In this document: piece after piece, positions 50,509 through 61,150 of the stretch
How positions within the stretch are numbered: position 1 is the stretch's first letter
How the letters are laid out: every line of letters begins with the position of its first letter
DNA from: Petrolisthes cinctipes
Lineage: Eukaryota; Arthropoda; Malacostraca; Decapoda; Porcellanidae
DNA length: 64,000 bases
Reading direction: 5' to 3'
NCBI GenBank assembly: GCA_033782935.1
Contig: JAWQEG010000411.1
Span: forward strand, 1,547,501-1,611,500
Position numbers and translations under genes: made by a program
Notes under the pieces: generated by a model
Databases searched by the model: none
What the model saw: only the letters and a program-made list of their open reading frames with translations
What the model was told of the DNA's origin: nothing

Positions 50509-50832
50509 GGCATGTACAGATCCCTTCTGGGACCCCTAAATATCGAATTTTCGGGTGTTTTGGGACTGAATTTGAGATATCGACTTTTTGGCACCTAAAA
50601 TATCGATTTTTAGCATGTTTTGAGCCTATATTTTGAAAACATTCTAGCACTGCGTAGGCATGTACAGATCGCTTCTGGGACCCCAAAATATCGAATTTTC
50701 GGGTGTTTTGAGCCTGAATTTGAGATATAAACGAGTGTAGAAGATGCATACACATATTGACTTTGGGCACCAAAAATATCGATTTTCAGCATGTTTTGGG
50801 CCTGAATTTTGAAAATACTCTAACACGGAGTA
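50509..50832. repeat. 324-bp S-L dimer, tandem copy 2
   Basis: This is a direct repeat of 50,185-50,508, with GATCCCTTCTGGG at its start instead of GATCGCTTCTGGG. The same dimer pair is found again near 56,443-57,090 and 61,779-62,426, carried along by the larger duplications. Confidence 0.87.
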
Positions 50833-51105
50833 GGCATGTACAGATCGCTTCTGGGACCCCAAAATATCGAATTTTCGGGTGTTTTGGGCCTGAATTTGAG
50901 ATATCGTCTTTACGCACCTAAAATATCGATTTTTAGCATGTTTTAAGCCTATATTTTGAAAATATTCTAGCACTGAGTAGGCATGTACAGATCGCTTCTT
51001 GGACCCAAAAATATCGAATTTTCGGGTGTTTTGGGCCTGAATTTGAGATATCGCCTTTACGCTCGTAAAATATCGATTTTTAGCATGTTTTGAGCCTATA
51101 TTTTG

Positions 51106-54100
51106 AAAACATTCTAGCACTGCGTAGGCATGTACAGATTGCTTCTGGGACCCCAAAATATCGAATTACCTGGTGTTTTGAGCCTGAATTTGAGATATAA
51201 ACGAGTATAGAAGATGCATACACATATTGACTTTGGGCACCAAAAATATCGATTTTTAGCATGTTTTGGGCCTGAATTTTGAAAATACTCTAACACGGAG
51301 TAGGCATGGACAGATCGCTTCTGGGACACCAAAATATCGAATTTTCGGGTGTTTAGGGCCAGAATTTGAGATATAAACGGGTACAGAAGATTCATGCACA
51401 TATAGAGTTTTGAGCATCTAAAAGATCGATTTTCAGTATGTTTTTGGCCTGTATTTTGAAAATACTCTAACACGGAGTAGGCATGTACAGATCGCTTCTG
51501 GGACCCCTAAATATCGAATTTTCGGGTGTTTTGGGCCTGAATTTGAGATATCGCCTTAACGCACCTAAAATATCGATTTTCAGTATGTTTTTGGCCTGTA
51601 TTTTGAAAATACTCTAACACGGAGTAGGCATGTACAGATCGCTTCTGAGACCCCAAAATATATAATTTTCGGGCGTTTAGGGCCAGAATTTGAGATATAA
51701 ACTGGTACAGAAGATACATGCACATATTGACTTTGAGCATCTAAAATATCGATTTTCAGCATGTTTTGGGCATGTATTTTGAAAATACTCTAACACGGAG
51801 TAGGCATGTACAGATCGCTTCTGGGACCCAAAATATCGAATTTTCGGGCGTTTAGGGCCAGAATTTGAGATATAAACTGGTACAGAAGATACATGCTCAT
51901 ATTGACTTTGAGCATCTAAAATATCGATTTTCAGCATGTTTTGGGCATGTATTTTGAAAATACTCTAACACGGAGTAGGCATGTACAGATTGCTTCTGGG
52001 ACCCCAAAATATCGAATTTTCGGGTGGTTTGGCCTGAATTTGAGATATAAACGGGTACTGAAGATGCATGCACATATCGACTTTTGGGCACCTAAAACAT
52101 AGATTTTGAGCATGTTTTGGGCCTGTATATTGAAAATACTCTAACACGGAGTAGGCATGTACAGATCGCTTCTGGGACCCCAAAATATCGAATTTTCGGG
52201 TGTTTTGGGCCTGAATTTGAGATATCGCCTTTACGCACCTAAAATATCGATTTTTAGCATGTTTTAAGCCTATATTTTGAAAATATTCTAGCACTGAGTA
52301 GGCATGTACAGATCGCTTCTTGGACCCAAAAATATCGAATTTTCGGGTGTTTTGGGCCTGAATTTGAGATATCGCCTTTACGCTCGTAAAATATCGATTT
52401 TTAGCATGTTTTGAGCCTATATTTTGAAAATATTCTAGCACTGAGTAGGCATGTACAGATCGCTTCTGGGACCCCTAAATATCGAATTTTCGGGTGTTTT
52501 GAACTTGAATTTGAGATATAAACGAGTACAGAAGATGCATGCACATATCGACGTTTGGGCACCTAAAATATCGATTTTGAGCATGTTTTGAGCCTATATT
52601 TTGAAAACATTCTAGCACTGACTAGGCATGTACAGATCGCTTCTGGGTCCCCAAAATATTGAATTTTCGGGTGTTTTGAGCCTGAATTTGAGATATAAAC
52701 GGGTACAGAAGATATATGCACATATTGACTTTGTGCTTTTAAAATATCGATTTTTAGCATGTTTAGGGCCTGTATTTTGAAAATACTCTAACACGGAGTA
52801 GGCATGTACAGATCGCTTCTGGGACCCCAAAATATCGAATTTTCGGGTGTTTTGAGCCTGAATTTGAGATATAAACGGGTACTGAAGATGCATGCACTTT
52901 TTGGCACCTAAAACATCGATTTTGAGCATGTTTTGGGCCTGTATTTTGAAAATACTCTAACACGGAGTAGGCATGTACAGATCGCTTCTGGGACCCCAAA
53001 ATATCGAATTTTCGGATGTTTTGGGCCTGAATTTGAGATATCGCTTTTACGCACCTAAAATATCGATTTTTATCATGTTTTGAGCCTATATTTTGAAAAT
53101 ATTCTAGCACTGAGTAGGCATGTATAGATCGCTTCTGGGACCCCAAAATATCGAATTTTCGGGTGTTTTTGGCCTGAATTTGAGATATTGCCTTTACGCT
53201 CGTAAAATATCGATTTTTAGCATGTTTTGAGCCTATATTTTGAAAATATTCTAGCACTGAGTAGGCATGTACAGATCGCTTCTGGGACCCCTAAATATCG
53301 AATTTTCGGGTGTTTTGAGTTTGAATTTGAGATATAAACGAGTACAGAAGATGCATGCTCATATCGACTTTTGGGCACCTAAAATATCGATTTTGAGCAT
53401 GTTTTGAGCCTATATTTTGAAAACATTCTAGCACTGCGTAGGCATGTACAGATCGCTTCTGAGACCCCAAAATATCGAATTTTCGGGTGTTTTGAGCCTG
53501 AATTTGAGATATAAACGAGTATAGAAGATGCATACACATATTGACTTTGGGCACCAAAAATATCGATTTTCAGCATGTTTTGGGCCTGAATTTTGTAAAT
53601 ACTCTAACACGGAGTAGGCATGTACAGATCGATTCTGGGACCCCAAAATATCGAATTTTCGGGTGTTTAGTGCCAGAATTTGAGATATAAACGGGTACAG
53701 AAGATGCATGCACATATAAACTTTTGAGCACCTAAAAGATCGATTTTCAGTATGTTTTTGGCCTGTATTTTGAAAATACTCTAACTCGGAGTAGGCATGT
53801 ACAGATCGCTTCTGGGACCCCTAAATATCGAATTTTCAGGTGTTTTGGGCCTTAATTTGAGATATCGCCTTTACGCACCTAAAATATCAATTTTCAGTAT
53901 GTTTTTGTCCTGTATTTTGAAAATACTCTAACACGGAGTAGGCATGTACAGATTGCTTCTGGGACCCTAAAATATTGAATTTTCGGGTGTTTTGAGCCTG
54001 AATTTGAGATATAAACGGGTACAGAAGATACATGCACATATTGACTTTGGGCATCTAAAATATCGATTTTCAGCATGTTTTGGGCAGGTATTTTGAAAAT

Positions 54101-57100
54101 ACTCTAACACGGAGTAGGCATGTACAGATCGCTTCTGGGACCCCAAAATATCGAATTTCCGGGTGTTTTGAGCCTGAATTTGAGATATAAACGAGTACTG
54201 AAGATGCATGCACATATCGACTTTTGGGCACCTAAAAGATCGATTTTGAGCATGTTTTTGGCCTGTATTTTGAAAATACTCTAACACGGAGTAGGCATGT
54301 ACAGATCCTTTCTGGAACCCCTAAATATCGAATTTTCGGGTGTTTTGGGACTGAATTTGAGATATCCACTTTTTGGCACATAAAATATCGATTTTTAGCA
54401 TGTTTGTACCCTATATTTTGATTAAATTCTAGCACTGATTAGGCATGTACAGATTGCTTCTGGGACCCCAAAATATTGAATTTTCGGGTGTTTTGAGTCT
54501 GAATTTGAGATATAAACGGGTACAGAAGATACATGCACATATTGACTTTGGGCATCTAAAATATCGATTTTGAGCATGTTTTGGGCCTGTATTTTGAAAA
54601 TACTCTAACACGGAGTAGGCATGTACAGATCGCTTCTGGGACCCCAAAATATCGAATTTTCGGGTGTTTTTGGCCTGAATTTGGGATATCGCCTTTACGC
54701 ACCTAAAATATCAATTTTTAGCATGTTTTGAGCCTATATTTTGAAAATATTCTAGCACTGAGTAGGCATGTACAGATCGCTTTTGGGACCCCTAAATATC
54801 GAATTTTCGGGTGTTTTGAGCCTGAATTTGAGATATAAACGTGTACAGAAGATACATGCACATATTGACTTTGGGCATCTAAAATATCGATTTTCAGCAT
54901 GTTTTGGGCATGTATTTTGAAAATACTCTAACACGGAGTAGGCATGTACAGATCGCTTCTGGGACCCCAAAATATCGAATTTTCGGGTGTTTTGGCCTGA
55001 ATTTGAGATATAAACGGGTACTGAAGATGCATGCACATATCGACTTTTGGGCACCTAAAACATCGATTTTGAGCATGTTTTGGGCCTGTATTTTGTAAAT
55101 ACTCTAACACGGAGTAGGCATGTACAGATCGAATCTGGGACCCCATAATATTGAATTTTCGGGTGTTTTTGGGCCTGAATTTGAGAGATCGGCTATACGC
55201 ACCTAAAATATCGATTTTTAGCATGTTTTGAGCCCATATTTTGAAAATAGTCTAGCACTGAGTAGGCATGTACAGATCGCTTATGGGACCCCAAAATATC
55301 GAATTTTCGGGTGTTTTGAGCCTGAATTTGAGATATAAACGAGTATAGAAGATGCATACACATATTGACTTTGGGCACCAAAAATATCGATTTTCAGCAT
55401 GTTTTGGACCTGAATTTTGAAAATACTCTAACACGAAGTAGGCATGTACAGATCGCTTCTAGGACCCCAAAATATCGAATTCTCGGGTGTTTAGGGCCAG
55501 AATTTGAGATATAAACGGGTACAGAAGATTCATGAACATATCGACTTTTGGGCACCTAGAACATCGATTTTCAGTATGTTTTTGGCCTGTATTTTGAAAA
55601 TACTCTAACACGGAGTAGGCATGTACAGATCGCTTCTGGGACCCCTAAATATCGAATTTTCGGGTGTTTTGGGACTGAATTTGTGATATCGACTTTTTGG
55701 CACCTAAAATATCGATTTTTAGCATGTTTTGAGCCTATATTTTGAAAATATTCTAGCACTGAGTAGGCATGTACAGATTGCTTCTGGGACCCCAAAATAT
55801 TGAATTTTCAGGTGTTTTGAGCCTGAATTTGAGATATAAACGGGTACCGAAGATGCATGCACATATCGACTTTTGGGCACCTGAAATATCGATTTTGAGC
55901 ATGTTTTGAGCCTATATTTTAAAAACATTCTAGCACTGCGTAGGCATGTACAGATCGCTTCTGGGACCCCAAAATATCGAATTTTCGGGTGTTTTGAGCC
56001 TGAATTTGAGATATAATCGAGTATAGAAGATGCATACACATATTGACTTGGGGCACCAAAAATATCGTTTTTCAGCATGTTTTGGGCCTGAATTTTGAAA
56101 ATACTCTAACACGGAGTAGGCATGTACAGATCGATTCTGGGACCCCAAAATATCGAATTTTCGGGTGTTTAGGGCCAGAATTTGAGATATAAACGGGTAC
56201 AGAAGATGCATGCACATATAGACTTTTGAGCACCTAAAAGATCGATTTTCAGTATGTTTTTTGCCTGTATTTTGAAAATACTCTAACACGGAGTAGGCAT
56301 GTACAGATCGCTTATGGGACCCCTAAATATCGAATTTTCGGGTGTTTTGGGCCTTAATTTGAGATATCGCCTTTACGCACCTAAAATATCGATTTTCAGT
56401 ATGTCTTTGGCCTGTATTTTGAAAATACTCTAACACGGAGTAGGCATGTACAGATCGCTTCTGGGACCCCTAAATATCGAATTTTCGGGTGTTTTGGGAC
56501 TGAATTTGAGATATCGACTTTTTGGCACCTAAAATATCGATTTTTAGCATGTTTTGAGCCTATATTTTGAAAACATTCTAGCACTGCGTAGGCATGTACA
56601 GATCGCTTCTGGGACCCCAAAATATCAAATTTTCGGGTGTTTTGAGCCTGAATTTGAGATATAAACGAGTGTAGAAGATGCATACACATATTGACTTTGG
56701 GCACCAAAAATATCGATTTTCAGCATGTTTTGGGCCTGAATTTTGAAAATACTCTAACACGGAGTAGGCATGTACAGATCCCTTCTGGGACCCCTAAATA
56801 TCGAATTTTCGGGTGTTTTGGGACTGAATTTGAGATATCGACTTTTTGGCACCTAAAATATCGATTTTTAGCATGTTTTGAGCCTATATTTTGAAAACAT
56901 TCTAGCACTGCGTAGGCATGTACAGATCGCTTCTGGGACCCCAAAATATCGAATTTTCGGGTGTTTTGAGCCTGAATTTGAGATATAAACGAGTGTAGAA
57001 GATGCATACACATATTGACTTTGGGCACCAAAAATATCGATTTTCAGCATGTTTTAGGCCTGAATTTTGAAAATACTCTAACACGGAGTAGGCATGTACA

Positions 57101-57140
57101 GATCGCTTCTGGGACCCGAAAATATCGAATTTTCGGGTGT
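51106..57140. repeat. 7.4-kb block, copy 2 (about 6.0 kb)
   Basis: This is the second version of about 43,660-50,880. Offsets change in whole-monomer steps: +353 (two monomers) between about 45,820 and 46,105, +147 (one short monomer) near 54,640, -1,501 (nine monomers), and -177 (one long monomer, near 55,290). It also has one-base changes: GACCCAAAATATCG near 51,827 lost a C, and ATATATAATTTTC near 51,660. The left join lies at about 51,070-51,110, within a half-B unit. The end is set by divergence near 57,140. Confidence 0.78.
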
Positions 57141-58745
57141 TTAGGGCCAGAATTTGAGATATAAACGGGTACAGAAGATGCATGCACATATCGACTTTTG
57201 GGCACCTAAAAGATCGATTTTCAGTATGTTTTTGGCCTGTATTTTGAAAATACTCTAACACGGAGTAGGCATGTACAGATACCTTCTGGGACCTCTAAAT
57301 ATCGAATTTTCGGGTGTTTTGGGACTGAATTTGAGATATCGATTTTTTGGCACCTAAAATGTCGATTTTTAGCATGTTTTTAGCCTATATTTTGAAAATA
57401 TTCTAGCACTGTGTAGGCATGTACAGATTGCTTCTGGGACCCCAAAATATTGAATTTTCTGGTGTTTTGAGCCTGAATTTGAGATATAAACGGGTACAGA
57501 AGATACATGCACATATCGACTTTTGTGCATCTAAAATATCGATTTTCAGCATGTTTTGGGCCTGTATTTTGAAAATACTCTATCACGGAGTAGGCATGTA
57601 CAGATCGCTTCTGGGACCCCAAAATATCGAATTTTAGGGTGTTTAGGGCCAGAATTTGAGATATAAACGGGTACAGAAGATGCATGCACATATCGACTTT
57701 TGGGCACCTAAAAGATCGATTTTCAGTATGTTTTAGGCCTGTATTTTGAAAATACTCTAACACGGAGTAGGCATGCACAGATACCTTCTGGGACCTCTAA
57801 ATATCGAATTGTCCGGTGTTTTTGGACTGAATTTGAGATATCGATTTTTTGGCACCTAAAATGTCGATTTTTAGCATGTTTTTAGCCTATATTTTGAAAA
57901 TATTCTAGCACTGTGTAGGCATGTTCAGATTGCTTCTGGGACCCCAAAATATTGAATTTTCGGGTGTTTTGAGCCTGAATTTGAGATATAAACGGGTACA
58001 GAAGATACATGCACATATTGACTTTGGGCATCTAAAAGATCGATTTTCAGTATGTTTTAGGCCTGTATTTTGAAAATACTCTAACACGGAGTAGGCATGC
58101 ACAGATACCTTCTGGGACCTCTAAATATCGAATTTTCGGGTGTTTTGGGACTGTATTTGAGATATCGACTTTTTGGCACCTAAAAGATCGATTTTTAGCA
58201 TGTTTTTAGCCTATATTTTGAAAATATTCTAGCACTGTGTAGGCATGTACAGATTGCTTCTGGGACCCCCAAAATATTGAATTTTCGGGTGTTTTGAGCC
58301 TGAATTTGAGATATAAACGGGTACAGAAGATACATGCACATATTGACTTTGGGCATCTAAAATATCGATTTTCAGCATGTTTTGGGCCTGAATTTTGAAA
58401 ATACTCTAACACTGAGTAGGCATGTACAGATCGCTTCTGGGACCCCAAAATATACCGAATTTTCGGGTGTTTAGGGCCAGAATTTGAGATATAAACGGGT
58501 ACTGAAGATGCATGCACATATCGACTTTTGGGCACCTAAAAGATCGATTTTCAGTATGTTTTAGGCCTGTATTTTGAAAATACTCTAACACGGAGTAGGC
58601 ATGCACAGATACCTTCTGGGACCTCTAAATATCGAATTTTCAGGTATTTTGGGACTGAATTTGAGATATCGATTTTTTGGCACCTAAAATGTCGATTTTT
58701 AGCATGTTTTTAGCCTATATTTTGAAAATATTCTAGCACTGTGTA

Positions 58746-59747
58746 GGCATGTACAGATTGCTTCTGGGACCCCAAAATATTGAATTTTCGGGTGTTTTGA
58801 GCCTGAATTTGAGATATAAACGGGTACAGAAGATACATGCACATATTGTCTTTGGGCATCTAAAATATCGATTTTCAGCATGTTTTGGGCCTGTATTTTG
58901 AAAATACTCTAACACGGAGTAGGCATGTACAGATCGCTTCTGGGACCCCAAAATATTGAATTTTCGGGTGTTTTGAGCCTGAATTTGAGATATAAACGGG
59001 TACTGAAGATGCATGCACATTTCGACTTTTGTGCACCTAAAAGATCGATTTTCAGTATGTTTTGAGCATGTATTTTGAAAATACTCTAACACGGAGTAGG
59101 CATGTACAGATCGCTTCTGGGACCCCTAAATATCGAATTTTCGGGTGTTTTGGGACTGAATTTGAGATATCGACTTTTTGGCACCTAAAAGATCGATTTT
59201 TAGCATGTTTTTAGCCTATATTTTGAAAATATTCTAGCACTGAGTAGGCATGTACAGATTGCTTCTGGGACTCCAAAATATTGAATTTTCGGGTGTTTTG
59301 AGCCTGAATTTGAGATATAAACGGGTACAGAAGATACATGCACATACTGACTTTGGGCACCAAAAATATCGATTTTCAGAATGTTTTGGTCCTGAATTTT
59401 GAAAATACTCTAACACGGAGTAGGCATGTACAGATCGCTTCTGGGACCCCAAAATATCGAATTTTCGGTTGTTTAGGGCCAGAATTTGAGATATAAACGG
59501 GTACAGAAGATGCATGCACATATCGACTTTTGGAAACCTAAAAGATCGATTTTCAGTATGTTTTTGGCCTGTATTTTAAAAATACTCTAACACGGAGTAG
59601 GCATGGACAGATACCTTCTGGGACCTCTAAATATCGAATTTTCGGGTGTTTTGGGACTGAATTTGAGATATCGATTTTTTGGCACCTAAAATGTCGATTT
59701 TTAGCATGTTTTTAGCCTATATTTTGAAAATATTCTAGCGCTGTGTA
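58746..59747. repeat. 1,002-bp six-monomer repeat, copy 1
   Basis: Monomer starts are 58,746, 58,922, 59,099, 59,247, 59,423 and 59,600, giving lengths of 176, 177, 148, 176, 177 and 148. The unit is two L-L-S trimers of 501 bp that differ in sequence. Diagnostic changes are AAAATGTCGATTTTTAGC, CACATATTGTCTTTGGGC and CACATTTCGACTTTTGTGC. Confidence 0.9.
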
Positions 59748-60748
59748 GGCATGTACAGATTGCTTCTGGGACCCCAAAATATTGAATTTTCGGGTGTTTT
59801 GAGCCTGAATTTGAGATATAAACGGGTACAGAAGATACATGCACATATTGTCTTTGGGCATCTAAAATATCGATTTTCAGCATGTTTTGGGCCTGTATTT
59901 TGAAAATACTCTAACACGGAGTAGGCATGTACAGATCGCTTCTGGGACCCCAAAATATTGAATTTTCGGGTGTTTTGAGCCTGAATTTGAGATATAAACG
60001 GGTACTGAAGATGCATGCACATTTCGACTTTTGTGCACCTAAAAGATCGATTTTCAGTATGTTTTGAGCATGTATTTTGAAAATACTCTAACACGGAGTA
60101 GGCATGTACAGATCGCTTCTGGGACCCCTAAATATCGAATTTTCGGGTGTTTTAGGACTGAATTTGAGATATCGACTTTTTGGCACCTAAAAGATCGATT
60201 TTTAGCATGTTTTTAGCCTATATTTTGAAAATATTCTAGCACTGAGTAGGCATGTACAGATTGCTTCTGGGACTCCAAAATATTGAATTTTCGGGTGTTT
60301 TGAGCCTGAATTTGAGATATAAACGGGTACAGAAGATACATGCACATACTGACTTTGGGCACCAAAAATATCGATTTTCAGAATGTTTTGGTCCTGAATT
60401 TTGAAAATACTCTAACACGGAGTAGCATGTACAGATCGCTTCTGGGACCCCAAAATATCGAATTTTCGGTTGTTTAGGGCCAGAATTTGAGATATAAACG
60501 GGTACAGAAGATGCATGCACATATCGACTTTTGGGCACCTAAAAGATCGATTTTCAGTATGTTTTTGGCCTGTATTTTAAAAATACTCTAACACGGAGTA
60601 GGCATGGACAGATACCTTCTGGGACCTCTAAATATCGAATTTTCGGGTGTTTTGGGACTGAATTTGAGATATCGATTTTTTGGCACCTAAAATGTCGATT
60701 TTTAGCATGTTTTTAGCCTATATTTTGAAAATATTCTAGCGCTGTGTA
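59748..60748. repeat. 1,002-bp six-monomer repeat, copy 2 (1,001 bp)
   Basis: This copy matches the first except for scattered changes and one lost G near 60,425 (GAGTAGCATG for GAGTAGGCATG), which accounts for the one-base shorter length. It shares CTAGCGCTGTG with the start of copy 3, where copy 1 begins with CTAGCACTGTG. Confidence 0.9.
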
Positions 60749-61150
60749 GGCATGTACAGATTGCTTCTGGGACCCCAAAATATTGAATTTTCGGGTGTTT
60801 TGAGCCTGAATTTGAGATATAAACGGGTACAGAAGATACATGCACATATTGTCTTTGGGCATCTAAAATATCGATTTTCAGCATGTTTTGGGCCTGTATT
60901 TTGAAAATACTCTAACACGGAGTAGGCATGTACAGATCGCTTCTGGGACCCCAAAATATTGAATTTTCGGGTGTTTTGAGCCTGAATTTGAGATATAAAC
61001 GGGTACTGAAGATGCATGCACATTTCGACTTTTGTGCACCTAAAAGATCGATTTTCAGTATGTTTTGAGCATGTATTTTGAAAATACTCTAACACGGAGT
61101 AGGCATGTACAGATCGCTTCTGGGACCCCTAAATATCGAATTTTCGGGTG
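60749..61150. repeat. 1,002-bp repeat, copy 3 (first 402 bp)
   Basis: The third copy is cut off inside its third monomer at the 5,336-bp duplication join (61,147-61,155). Up to that point it has the same variants as copies 1 and 2. Confidence 0.88.

Larger units (their letters stand above)
44358..51105. repeat. 7.4-kb block, copy 1
   Basis: The sequence from about 43,660 (inside the end of the preceding 5,665-bp unit) to about 50,880 recurs between about 51,105 and 57,140. The offset is 7,437 at first, then 7,436, 7,789, 7,936, 6,435 and 6,258. It starts with a doubled long monomer carrying TTTTCGGGCG (44,233 and 44,409, 176 bp apart). Near 50,860-51,105 it contains short monomers of the ACGCTCGTAAAATATCG type resembling 44,740-44,960. 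Confidence 0.8.
55815..61150. repeat. 5,336-bp tandem duplication, copy 1
   Basis: Sequence from 55,815 recurs from 61,151 at a constant offset of 5,336. The join in copy 2 can be narrowed to 61,147-61,155. There a monomer starting like GACCCCTAAATATCG continues as TTTTGAGCCTGAATTTGAG. The unit includes the right part of the 7.4-kb block, a run of monomers with GATACCTTCTGGGACCTC, and 2.4 copies of a 1,002-bp repeat. Confidence 0.9.

Noticed and set aside
57633..57648. Two TTTAGGG motifs close together (also near 62,969), like plant telomere repeats
   Set aside because: They arise from the monomer context TTTTCGGG changed to TTTTAGGG next to GTTTAGGG. They are isolated and not tandem, so they are not a telomere or good evidence of a plant.
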